Positions 1 through 6,171 of a stretch of 7,676 bases of DNA are shown here, piece after piece. The DNA comes from Thermoplasmata archaeon (lineage in GTDB: Archaea; Thermoplasmatota; Thermoplasmata; Thermoplasmatales; Thermoplasmataceae): contig JAJYDZ010000070.1 of NCBI GenBank assembly GCA_021790415.1, forward strand, positions 1-7,676, given 5' to 3'. Within the stretch, counting starts at the first letter, position 1, and the number at the start of each line of letters is the position of its first letter. Below the pieces are notes generated by a model. The model ran no database searches. It was not told the DNA's origin and saw nothing but the letters and a program-made list of their open reading frames with translations. The translations under genes and the position numbers were made by a program.

Positions 1-52
1 CTTTCTTTATGGGATCACGCGTATCTATGGATTTCGATGATTCTAAGGGCAT
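1..52 (-). CDS. Possible N-terminus of an unidentified divergent gene, cut by the window edge
   Basis: An ATG at 52-50 on the minus strand opens a frame that stays open to the window edge and reads MPLESSKSIDTRDPIKK. The support is positional: a TATA-like palindrome CTATATATAG at 73-82 is centred about 25 nt upstream of this ATG, the spacing expected of a leaderless archaeal promoter. Seventeen residues are too few to name a family. An overlapping plus-strand reading (stop at 60-62) is the competing explanation, and both are unlikely to be real. Codon content does not separate them. Confidence 0.35.
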   Translation of the reverse strand, partial: MPLESSKSIDTRDPIKK

Positions 53-62
53 TGAAATGTAA
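3..62 (+). CDS. Alternative: C-terminal tail of an unidentified plus-strand gene
   Basis: Reading from position 3 gives 19 sense codons with no stop before TAA at 60-62, ending in the acidic tail DFDDSKGIEM. It could be the end of a gene entering from the left. It is mutually exclusive in practice with the minus-strand start at 52. No family is recognisable from so short a stretch, and an open frame of this length occurs easily by chance. Confidence 0.25.
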   Translation, partial: FFMGSRVSMDFDDSKGIEM

Positions 63-72
63 ATTTGTTCTT

Positions 73-82
73 CTATATATAG
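73..82 (-). promoter_or_regulatory. TATA-like box for the left-edge minus-strand gene
   Basis: CTATATATAG is a perfect 10-bp palindrome centred 25-26 nt upstream of the minus-strand ATG at 52, fitting a leaderless archaeal promoter. Because it is symmetric it has no orientation of its own, so the assignment rests on spacing alone. Confidence 0.35.
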
Positions 83-201
83 TTAACTATTATTCCAAAT
101 TTTGATTGAAATAAAAAGGCCGAAAGGTTTCTACATCTTTCATACATTGATTTATCATGCATATTGCACATTGAAGGATCATAGGTTAAATTCCACTGTG
201 A

Positions 202-218
202 ATTAACAAATTGTTAAT
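202..218. promoter_or_regulatory. Palindromic operator candidate overlapping the TATA region of the DsrE-like gene
   Basis: ATTAACAAATTGTTAAT is a perfect inverted repeat with 8-bp arms (202-209 and 211-218) around a single A. Its right half overlaps TTGTTAATAA (211-220), which lies about 26 nt before the ATG at 242 and is the best TATA candidate for a leaderless transcript. A protein bound here would be expected to block TBP. An almost identical palindrome is found at 7508-7525 before abiEi. What is seen is the repeat and its place; the operator role is inferred. Confidence 0.45.
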
Positions 219-241
219 AATTGAATTAGTATGTATGATTT

Positions 242-583
242 ATGACAAAAGTATTGTTTGTTCTCACGAGTGGAAAGGAAACACCGGAAAAATCCAGAAT
301 GGCCCTTGTAATGGTTTCAAGACAGGTCAATGCCAAAAGATATGAAGATGTTAAAGTGTTATTATACGGAACTGCAGAAGAATACGTGGCTACTGGCGAG
401 GGTCCTATTGCTGAGGCATTTGAAACAATAATAAAGAGCGGGGCGCTTGATTCCGCGTGCGTGGCTGTGGCAAAAATGTATAACGTCGATGAAAAACTAA
501 AGTCGAAGGGAGTTGAACTGTTTCCATTTGGAGAAAGGCTTGCTAAGTTTGTCAACGACGGATATCAGGTAATAACCCTTTGA
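242..583 (+). CDS. DsrE/DsrF-like family small protein
   Basis: This 113-residue protein has the look of the DsrE/DsrF/TusD-like fold: an opening beta strand (KVLFVLTSG, residues 3-11), a helix with SRMALVMVSRQV, a second strand VKVLLYG, and a late segment VELFPFGERLAKFV followed by a C-terminal strand. One cysteine (C73, in SACVAVAKMYNV) sits where many DsrE-like proteins carry their sulfur-binding cysteine. Family members act in intracellular sulfur transfer or persulfide handling, but many archaeal ones are uncharacterised, and there are no partner dsr or tus genes here. It is probably cytoplasmic, as no signal peptide or membrane segment is present. The ATG at 242 has no Shine-Dalgarno site and the earlier ATG at 231 hits a stop after four codons, so a leaderless start is likely. 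It converges on dph5 with only 2 nt between the stop codons. Confidence 0.8.
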   Translation: MTKVLFVLTSGKETPEKSRMALVMVSRQVNAKRYEDVKVLLYGTAEEYVATGEGPIAEAFETIIKSGALDSACVAVAKMYNVDEKLKSKGVELFPFGERLAKFVNDGYQVITL

Positions 584-585
584 TT

Positions 586-1332
586 TCAATCAGATTCAAA
601 AAGGACTTCGTTGGAATCCAACCGAGCGGGAACTATTAAGGTGTAAGGTGTCAGATCTTCATGAATTGAGGGTAAACCCTTCAGGTCGGTGATGAGAATT
701 TTCTCCCCTGGCTGGTTGATCCTTGAGGCTATAATGAGCTTCCTTCCATCAAGGGATTCGTCCTCTGCTTTTTCCATCATCTTTTTCAGAGATTCAGCAA
801 GTTCTGCGGTTGAAATATTCCTTCCATCGAAAATATCTATGAGAGCAATTGTGTGCAAATTATTTTTAAGATTTACCAGAATTTTTGTCAGCGGGCTGAC
901 CGGGATAAAGTTAGTATATACCTTTGGAATTGATACAACCTGTCCAAACCTGTAAAATGAGAGGCCGCACTTAAATGGTATGCTGGATATGATTGAGGCA
1001 TTTTCCCTTACTTCCACAGTTTCTCCGGTCTTTTCAAGACCTTTTATTAAAGATATGTGAGTTGTTGCAATGAATGGATCGCCGGGAACAAGAATTACTA
1101 TATCTTCCCCATTTCTAAGTATGTGGGAATAGTCATCAACTTCCATCTTATCTCTGGTAAGGTGGATATATTCCTTGTGAAAAAATTGCTCAAATTCCTC
1201 CCGGAAATGTTCAGGCAAAAATGATGTGTAACCATCCAGATAGATATAATTTGACTTTTTCACTATATCTGATTCTTCCAGTGTAAAACTCCTGACACCC
1301 CTCATGCCAGTTCCTAGAATGAAGATGGTCAC
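586..1332 (-). CDS. dph5: Diphthine synthase
   Basis: This 248-residue protein belongs to the tetrapyrrole (SAM-dependent) methylase family and matches archaeal Dph5/DphB. Dph5 methylates the modified histidine of elongation factor 2 during diphthamide synthesis, in the cytoplasm. Visible marks are the N-terminal glycine-rich strand (FILGTGMRGVRSFTLEE, residues 4-20), DGYTSFLP (33-40), the SAM-site motif LVPGDPFIATTH (81-92) and GLSFYRFGQVVSIP (123-136), all in the order and spacing of the family. The length is close to the usual 250-270. The start is a GTG at 1332 that overlaps the enolase stop as GTGA, so translation is probably coupled to enolase. A GAGG sequence lies about 10 nt upstream, inside eno. 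Starting at the next methionine (residue 10) would remove the first beta strand. Confidence 0.93.
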   Translation of the reverse strand: MTIFILGTGMRGVRSFTLEESDIVKKSNYIYLDGYTSFLPEHFREEFEQFFHKEYIHLTRDKMEVDDYSHILRNGEDIVILVPGDPFIATTHISLIKGLEKTGETVEVRENASIISSIPFKCGLSFYRFGQVVSIPKVYTNFIPVSPLTKILVNLKNNLHTIALIDIFDGRNISTAELAESLKKMMEKAEDESLDGRKLIIASRINQPGEKILITDLKGLPSIHEDLTPYTLIVPARLDSNEVLFESD

Positions 1333-2543
1333 TCTTTCAGTTCCTCTTCTATTCTCACAAGCTCATTTAATTTCGCCAGTCTTTCCCCTCCGATTGTACC
1401 GGTTTTTATGTAAGATGATGAAAATGCAATTGAGAGATGTGCTATGAAATCATCAGTGGTCTCACCACTTCTGTGGGATATTACATTCTTCATTGAGGCT
1501 TCGGTTGCAGCTTTTACAGCTCTCCAGGTTTCTGTTAATGTACCGATCTGATTTACCTTTATGAGAACAGCATTTGTAGAGTGCATTTCTATTCCTTTCT
1601 CAATCCTTCTGGCATTTGTTGTATAAAGATCATCGCCGATGATAAGGGCCCTTGATCCAACAGAGGAAGTTATTAATGAAAAACCATCAAAATCTTCTTC
1701 GTCCATGGGGTCTTCAATAATTGTAAATCCTTTCTCCTTAACCATGGACTTTACAAAATCTATCTGCTGATCCCTTGAAAGTTTATGATTTCTATAGTTA
1801 TATGACGATCCGTCAAAGAAATTAGATGCGGCAAGATCTGATCCCATGACCACATTGACCTTTTCCTCAGAGGATATTTCATTGCATGCTCTCTTCATTA
1901 TATCCATTGCATCTTCATCACTTATGGATGCTACCCATGCTCTCTCGTCTCCAACACCAATACTTTGACCGGGGAGTTTTTCAGATAATAGTTTTCCAAC
2001 TCTTTTATGAATTTTGGAATTCACCATTATTGCCTTGAGAAAGGATTCGGAACTGTTCGAAACAAGAAATTCCTGAATGGTGGTTCCATTTATTGCATGC
2101 TTTCCGCCACCGAGAACATTGCCCAAAGGCTTTGGAAGCTTTGCTCTGAAATTACCGCCAGCATACCTGTATAATGGAATGCCGATCTTATTTGCAACAG
2201 CCTTTGCACATCCAATGGAAAGTGCTGTTGAAAGGTTTCCACCAATCTCAGCAAAGTTTTCCGAGCCATCGATCTCCCTGAGAAGATCGTCAAAGCCTGA
2301 TTGATTAAAAGCGTTAAATCCAATTAGCCTTTGCCTTACTCTTGCATAGAAATTCTCCACAGTTTCTTCAGGGGAGCCATTTCTGAAAGGTATTACTTCA
2401 GTTGCACCTGTGCTCGCTCCTGATGGCGCACCGCATGTACCCATAAAATTTCCTATTTTAACAGAGGCTTCAACAGTAGTATTGCCTCTTGAATCTAATA
2501 TAACCCTCGCACTGCAGTCCGTAATTCTAAAGTCGTCGTTCAT
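1329..2543 (-). CDS. eno: Enolase (phosphopyruvate hydratase)
   Basis: This 404-residue protein catalyses 2-phosphoglycerate to phosphoenolpyruvate in glycolysis/gluconeogenesis. Family motifs run end to end: LDSRGNTTVE (17-25), SGASTG (41-46), the H149 loop followed by QEF (E158), a GDE (198-200), the metal ligands D236 (GSDLAAS), E277 (IEDP) and D304 (IGDDLYTTN), the catalytic lysine K329 (IKVNQIGT), SHRSGET (356-362, H357) and IKTG (K380). By alignment to the textbook yeast enzyme these correspond to D246, E295, D320, K345, H373 and K396. It is slightly shorter than the common 415-430. One oddity is GDERAWVAS at 198-206, where most enolases have GDEGG. It starts at ATG 2543, 30 nt after the gamma-CA stop, and overlaps dph5 by 4 nt. 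No Shine-Dalgarno site is visible, and the gap holds a T-rich stretch (TTTTATTTTG on the coding strand) that could be a weak TATA element or terminator. Confidence 0.95.
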   Translation of the reverse strand: MNDDFRITDCSARVILDSRGNTTVEASVKIGNFMGTCGAPSGASTGATEVIPFRNGSPEETVENFYARVRQRLIGFNAFNQSGFDDLLREIDGSENFAEIGGNLSTALSIGCAKAVANKIGIPLYRYAGGNFRAKLPKPLGNVLGGGKHAINGTTIQEFLVSNSSESFLKAIMVNSKIHKRVGKLLSEKLPGQSIGVGDERAWVASISDEDAMDIMKRACNEISSEEKVNVVMGSDLAASNFFDGSSYNYRNHKLSRDQQIDFVKSMVKEKGFTIIEDPMDEEDFDGFSLITSSVGSRALIIGDDLYTTNARRIEKGIEMHSTNAVLIKVNQIGTLTETWRAVKAATEASMKNVISHRSGETTDDFIAHLSIAFSSSYIKTGTIGGERLAKLNELVRIEEELKE

Positions 2544-2573
2544 GTTAGTGATATCATTTCAAACAAAATAAAA

Positions 2574-3098
2574 CTACTTTTTCTCCTTCAGGTTATTTTT
2601 ATATCTTACGCAAAAGGATTGATAGTTCTTTTTATAATCTGTCCACTGTGATTTAAAATCATCATTTACCCTGGTAATTTCCTTTGCAGGAACACCCCCT
2701 ACAATGGTATCCTCATTCACTGTCTGCCCTTTTTTAACAACAGAACCCTCTGCTACTACCGCCCATTTTCCAACTTTGGTAAAGTCTGTGACAACCGATT
2801 TCATTCCTATAACTGCATAGTCAGATATTTGGGCCGTATGAATGACGCATGAATGACCAAGCGTTACGTTCTCCCCGATTATTGTCCTTTCTCCTGGTCT
2901 CGCATGAATCACACAATTATCCTCCACAGCTGTTCCGTTTCCGATGATAATATCTCCGTAATCACCACGAATCACTGCCCCGGGTCCTACCCATACGTTT
3001 TCGCCAATGGTAACCCTACCAATGATCGTTGCGTTTTCAAAAATATAACAGCTCTCTGATAACTTCGGGACCCTTCCTTCAAATTCAAATATTGGCAT
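2574..3098 (-). CDS. Gamma-carbonic-anhydrase-like hexapeptide-repeat protein
   Basis: This 174-residue protein has a left-handed beta-helix made of hexapeptide repeats (roughly residues 14-135, e.g. IGRVTIGENVWVGPGAVI) and a short charged C-terminal helix, as in gamma-class carbonic anhydrases and YrdA/PaaY-like relatives, which form trimers. The three zinc-ligand histidines of the class are present: H65 (VIHARPG), H82 (LGHSC) and H87 (VIHTAQ), as is the R44-x-D46 pair (RGDYGD). Two second-shell positions differ from the archetype Cam: by spacing, N73 and Q75 correspond to A57 and E59. Metal binding is therefore likely and CO2 hydration activity uncertain. The gene begins 2 nt after the PfkB stop, so the two are almost certainly co-transcribed. 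No correctly spaced Shine-Dalgarno site is seen (AGGAGA is 16 nt away). Confidence 0.88.
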   Translation of the reverse strand: MPIFEFEGRVPKLSESCYIFENATIIGRVTIGENVWVGPGAVIRGDYGDIIIGNGTAVEDNCVIHARPGERTIIGENVTLGHSCVIHTAQISDYAVIGMKSVVTDFTKVGKWAVVAEGSVVKKGQTVNEDTIVGGVPAKEITRVNDDFKSQWTDYKKNYQSFCVRYKNNLKEKK

Positions 3099-3100
3099 GA

Positions 3101-4012
3101 TCAGGTAATGTTTGTCTCCTTAAGTTTTTTAGCAATGCTTTCTACAACTTTCCATGATTGATCATATTTCATTATACCGCTCTGCACTGTGAGCCCTGCC
3201 ACAATATTTCCGCATAGAACAGCAAAATCAATGTCATACTTATTGTAAAGAGCGGCGTAAAATCCCGCTCTGAAAGAGTCCCCGGCACCTATGGTATCTA
3301 CCACTTTCTCTGCCTTAAGCGCCTTCACATCTATCTTTTTGTCACTGTGATAAAGCGTTGTACCTTTCGAACCTCTTGTTATTATGATATCAATGCCTGT
3401 GGCTGTCATTTCTGCAATATTAACATTAGAGAGATTCTGAATGATATTTATTTCATGCTCATTGCAAATTATGACATTTGCCACATCGAGGAACCTTTTT
3501 ATTGCTGATGAATTGTATTTACTTCCAGCTTCTTGGCCCGGATCGAAGACAACTTTGCTGTGAGGGGTTGTTTCAATAAGTGCCAGATTCTTTTCAGGTA
3601 TCCCGGTAGATGAATGTATATATTCATAGTTCTTCGCAGGAAAAATATAATCATCTGTTCCCATTGGGCCATCGGCCATAAAATATCTCTGATTGGCCCC
3701 ATCCGTAACTGCATAACAATTTGGACCAAAATTGCCATCGACGATCCTGATAAATTCAGTATTAATTTTCCTTCTCTTCATTTCCTCTATATAGGAAGAG
3801 TGTGACTTTGCTGAAACTATGGATATTATATCAAAGGGAAAACCCAGTATAGATCCTATCAATGCAAAGTTGCCGGCTGTCCCGCCAAATGCCTCCATTG
3901 CCTCTGTTACAGGCGTTGAAACGAGATCGCCTAAGGCACTGACCCTCAGAACGATATCTATGTTGATATGACCAATAAATGCGAGAAATTCATTCTTCTT
4001 TTCTGGCTGCAT
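3101..4012 (-). CDS. PfkB-family carbohydrate/nucleoside kinase
   Basis: This is a ribokinase-like kinase that transfers phosphate to a sugar or nucleoside. Counting 303 residues from ATG 4012, it shows the N-terminal GHINIDIVL strand (14-22), the FGGTAGN glycine pair (42-48), the NEHE motif (184-187), TRGSKG (212-217) and the signature DTIGAGDSFRAGF (239-251) with catalytic base D245. A longer reading from TTG at 4066 adds 18 residues before the conserved first strand. I prefer ATG 4012 because a TATA-like ATTATTTATT lies at 4043-4034, about 26 nt upstream, which would be inside the longer version. The substrate cannot be read from sequence: ribokinase, 2-keto-3-deoxygluconate kinase and nucleoside kinase are all possible. 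From memory, Thermoplasma acidophilum has a structurally studied ribokinase-like protein near its enolase, which would fit this neighbourhood. The gamma-CA gene follows after 2 nt. Confidence 0.88.
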   Translation of the reverse strand: MQPEKKNEFLAFIGHINIDIVLRVSALGDLVSTPVTEAMEAFGGTAGNFALIGSILGFPFDIISIVSAKSHSSYIEEMKRRKINTEFIRIVDGNFGPNCYAVTDGANQRYFMADGPMGTDDYIFPAKNYEYIHSSTGIPEKNLALIETTPHSKVVFDPGQEAGSKYNSSAIKRFLDVANVIICNEHEINIIQNLSNVNIAEMTATGIDIIITRGSKGTTLYHSDKKIDVKALKAEKVVDTIGAGDSFRAGFYAALYNKYDIDFAVLCGNIVAGLTVQSGIMKYDQSWKVVESIAKKLKETNIT

Positions 4013-4033
4013 AATCCACAAACTTGAATCTGA

Positions 4034-4043
4034 ATAAATAATA
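4034..4043 (-). promoter_or_regulatory. TATA-like box of the PfkB gene
   Basis: On the minus strand ATTATTTATT lies at 4043-4034, its centre about 26 nt before ATG 4012. This supports a leaderless transcript covering pfkB, gamma-CA, eno and dph5. The purine-rich GGATCAAA immediately before it could serve as a BRE and is also the downstream arm of an inverted repeat. Confidence 0.5.
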
Positions 4044-4067
4044 TTTGATCCTTTTAATGGGATCAAA
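4044..4067. promoter_or_regulatory. Perfect 8-bp inverted repeat upstream of the PfkB promoter
   Basis: The arms are TTTGATCC (4044-4051) and GGATCAAA (4060-4067), separated by 8 nt (TTTTAATG). It ends exactly where the PfkB TATA-like box begins, so it would overlap the BRE. It is a good candidate operator for a sugar-responsive regulator of this operon. It could instead be a hairpin ending the GH15 transcript, but the following stretch is AT-mixed and not a clean U-run, so I favour the operator. Confidence 0.45.
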
Positions 4068-4101
4068 CATCAGACCTGCGCTTTTTAAATCAATGATATA
4101 A

Positions 4102-5919
4102 TTATCTGGTTTGTTGCAGCTTTCCAAGTTTAACACCCACTCTGATGACGCCTATATGGGTTATTGCCTGCGGGTAGTTTCCTATCATATCAAAATTGTC
4201 CATATCAATCTCCTCCGAGAAAAGTTTAAGGTCGTTTGATAGCCCGAGGATGGTTTCATAAACTTTCCTGGCATCTTCTTCTCTGCCCATTTCAATGAGT
4301 GCTTCTGCGTACCAGAATGAAAGCAATAGGAATGGATTATCCTTGCAGGATAAACCATCGTCGTTAAGATATCTGGAAAACAGATATCTGTCATGCATGA
4401 GATTCTTCTCTACCATGGCTATTGTTCCCTTAACCCGTTCATCTGTTCCAGGAAGGAAGTCGAGCACTGGAATCCTGAGAAGAGATGCATCAACATCCCT
4501 GGATCCATAGTATTGAACAAATGAATTCAGACCCTTATCAAATCCATTTTTAAGCACATCTTCCTTGATCTTGTCCCTCTGGATTTCCCAGTCCTCGTAC
4601 GGAAAGGAAAAATTTTGCATCTTTCCAATTTTAATTGCCCTGTCGATGCCCATCCAGCACATGATTTTTGAATATACATAATGCTTTTTTTCAGTCCTGA
4701 ACTCCCAGATGCTTGAATCTGGTTCAGCCCATTTCTCTATTATTTTGTTTGTTGTTTCAATGATGAAGTTTCTCAGGAATGTGTTTATGTATCCCCCAGC
4801 ATTGCACAGGTGATAAATGGCGTTTATTATGGATCCATATTGATCCAGTTGCAATTGATTTGATGCCAGATTGCCTATTCTTACTGGCTTTGAACCCATG
4901 TAACCTTCGTAATCCAGAGATTTTTCACTGATGTCGTCCTGTAAATTAATGGGATATATTGTCCTTATTTTACCTTCGTTTTCTATGATTTCCATTATAT
5001 CATAGAGAAATTTTGTTGCATATTGGTGATACCCAAGAAATGATTGTGCTTCAATCACGTATGCGGTATCCCTTATCCATGAATACCGGTAATCCCAGTT
5101 TCGTTCTCCCCCAATGCATTCTGGCAAGCTTGTAGTTGGTGCTGCAACCATAAGTCCTGTGGGCTCATAAAACAGACCTCTTAGAGTTATGGCTGACCTC
5201 ATTATTTCGTCTTTATATATACCATTATATGTACTCTGATCATGCCAGTTAGACCAAAATTCAATGGTCTTATTCAAAAGTTCCATGGTCCTGAAATCAT
5301 CTATGACAATGTGATCCTTTAATCCGTAAGATATGACAAAAATTTCTGTGGAATTTTCCTTTAAGGTTAATTTCTGATTTAATCCTGGTTCATTCAAGGT
5401 TATTGGAACTGTACCCAGATATGAGATTACACGATTTCCAGAAGAAATGGTAAAACCTTTTTCATTCATCTCTTTTAATTTTCCCATATCATCATAATCT
5501 GCTCTCATTGTTACTTTTAATGAAACCTCAATGGGGTTTTCAAAAGATCTTAAAATTCTGTGAATTTCGGGAAACTTTATGTTCTCGTATTTTGTTTCCG
5601 GGAGAAAGTCGGTTATTTCCAAAATTTTTTTTCCATTCTTAAAGAATGAAGTTTTAAGCACAGGAGTCTTTTCAACATACTCCTGTTTTACAGTAATTCC
5701 ATTGGTGTCGGTCGGACATAATTGAAAAAATGTGCCCTTCTTGCTGTCAAGAATACAATCAAATACAGGCGGAGATGAAAAAATTGGGAGACATGCCCAG
5801 GAGATCTTTCCGTTTGCAGCAACAAGTGCTGCAGAAGTATTGTTAGCTATCATTCCATGATGTCTGATCAGCGGAAATCCATTCACTTCGATATTCCTAA
5901 TATCAATCCCTTGACTCAT
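4102..5919 (-). CDS. Glycoside hydrolase family 15 protein (trehalase or glucoamylase)
   Basis: This 605-residue protein has the two-part GH15 architecture: an N-terminal beta-sandwich (about 15-225, with HGMIANNTSAALV and ISWACLPIFSSPPVFD) and an (alpha/alpha)6 barrel (about 235-600). Barrel motifs are TTSLPE (262-267), the active-site segment GERNWDYRYSWIRD (271-284), SSIWEFRTE (402-410) with E406 as presumed general acid, YSKIMCWMGIDRAI (416-429), and LFSEEID (566-572) with E569/E570 as presumed base, then GNYPQAITHIG. GH15 enzymes release glucose by inverting hydrolysis. Thermoplasma homologues include experimentally shown trehalases as well as glucoamylases, so the substrate is open. No signal peptide is seen, which points to an intracellular enzyme. 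It starts at ATG 5919 with a possible AGGT 9 nt upstream and TTAGATAAAAT (5946-5936) as a weak TATA element. The stop is 89 nt before the PfkB start. Confidence 0.92.
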   Translation of the reverse strand: MSQGIDIRNIEVNGFPLIRHHGMIANNTSAALVAANGKISWACLPIFSSPPVFDCILDSKKGTFFQLCPTDTNGITVKQEYVEKTPVLKTSFFKNGKKILEITDFLPETKYENIKFPEIHRILRSFENPIEVSLKVTMRADYDDMGKLKEMNEKGFTISSGNRVISYLGTVPITLNEPGLNQKLTLKENSTEIFVISYGLKDHIVIDDFRTMELLNKTIEFWSNWHDQSTYNGIYKDEIMRSAITLRGLFYEPTGLMVAAPTTSLPECIGGERNWDYRYSWIRDTAYVIEAQSFLGYHQYATKFLYDIMEIIENEGKIRTIYPINLQDDISEKSLDYEGYMGSKPVRIGNLASNQLQLDQYGSIINAIYHLCNAGGYINTFLRNFIIETTNKIIEKWAEPDSSIWEFRTEKKHYVYSKIMCWMGIDRAIKIGKMQNFSFPYEDWEIQRDKIKEDVLKNGFDKGLNSFVQYYGSRDVDASLLRIPVLDFLPGTDERVKGTIAMVEKNLMHDRYLFSRYLNDDGLSCKDNPFLLLSFWYAEALIEMGREEDARKVYETILGLSNDLKLFSEEIDMDNFDMIGNYPQAITHIGVIRVGVKLGKLQQTR

Positions 5920-5964
5920 TAATCAATAACCTGCCATTTTATCTAAGTGTTATGATCTGAAATT

Positions 5965-5980
5965 GAAAAAGATTTTTAAT
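5965..5980 (+). promoter_or_regulatory. tRNA-Tyr promoter (BRE plus TATA-like box)
   Basis: GAAAAAG (5965-5971) followed by ATTTTTAAT (5972-5980) has the purine-rich BRE then A/T box order, with the box centred about 26 nt upstream of the tRNA 5' end at 6002. This is the standard position for an archaeal tRNA promoter. Confidence 0.6.
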
Positions 5981-6001
5981 GTGGGAGACTATTTGCCTTT
6001 A

Positions 6002-6100
6002 CCCGGCTTAGCTCAGTTGGTAGAGCGGCGGACTGTAGAGGGAACACGGGGTGAAACCGCCGTAATCCGCAGGTCTCTGGTTCGAATCCGGAAGCCGGGA
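6002..6100 (+). tRNA. tRNA-Tyr (GTA anticodon) with a 26-nt intron
   Basis: The cloverleaf is complete. The acceptor stem CCCGGCT (6002-6008) pairs perfectly with AGCCGGG (6093-6099); the D stem is GCTC/GAGC (6011-6014, 6023-6026); the anticodon stem is GCGGA/TCCGC (6028-6032, 6066-6070); the T stem TCTGG/CCGGA (6076-6080, 6088-6092) has one G-U pair and a TTCGAAT loop. The anticodon GTA is at 6035-6037. C1-G72 and discriminator A73 are the archaeal tyrosine identity set. The spliced length is 73 nt, and CCA is not encoded (TATAAA follows). The gene is divergent from GH15 and points toward abiEii. Confidence 0.96.
6039..6064 (+). other. tRNA-Tyr intron at canonical position 37/38
   Basis: Removing 26 nt restores a normal anticodon loop (CTGTAGA). 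A bulge-helix-bulge can be drawn: outer anticodon stem, central helix 6033-6036 with 6059-6062 (C-G, U/C mismatch, G-C, U-G), bulges 6037-6039 and 6063-6065 with cuts after their second bases, and inner pairs 6040-6041 with 6057-6058. Since both 6039 and 6065 are A, a one-base shift of the junctions gives the same mature tRNA, but the pairing fits 6039-6064 better. Confidence 0.85.
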
Positions 6101-6145
6101 TATAAAATTTGGTGTAGTTGTTATAATACACTTTGGTAAATGGAG

Positions 6146-6151
6146 TTTTTT
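6146..6151 (+). terminator. T-run, possible terminator of the tRNA transcript
   Basis: Six consecutive T residues lie 46 nt after the tRNA end, in the 71-nt gap before the convergent abiEii stop. Archaeal RNA polymerase can terminate at such runs. The run is short and no hairpin precedes it. Confidence 0.3.
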
Positions 6152-6171
6152 GCGTGTAAGTAAAGGAGGAA

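Noticed and set aside
116..132. Small stem-loop AGGCC-GAAA-GGTTT in the left intergenic region
   Set aside because: Only five pairs including two G-U; no neighbouring gene is placed to use it as a terminator on the plus strand.
154..170. TGCA-TAT-TGCA repeat upstream of the DsrE-like gene
   Set aside because: Four-base arms are too short to stand out, and it is far from the likely TATA box.
226..555. 109-codon minus-strand frame opposite the DsrE-like gene
   Set aside because: Composition is low-complexity Ser/Thr/Ala, it lacks any family pattern, and it mirrors a well-supported plus-strand gene.
2077..2323. Two frames (75 and 77 codons) within enolase
   Set aside because: Both lie wholly within conserved eno coding sequence and are out-of-frame shadows.
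3990..4070. Small minus-strand frame, 26 codons, from ATG 4070 (MFDPIKRIKYYLF...)
   Set aside because: It overlaps the PfkB start in another frame and covers the TATA box and inverted repeat; the nearest upstream TATA-like sequence (4088-4081) is too close to its ATG.
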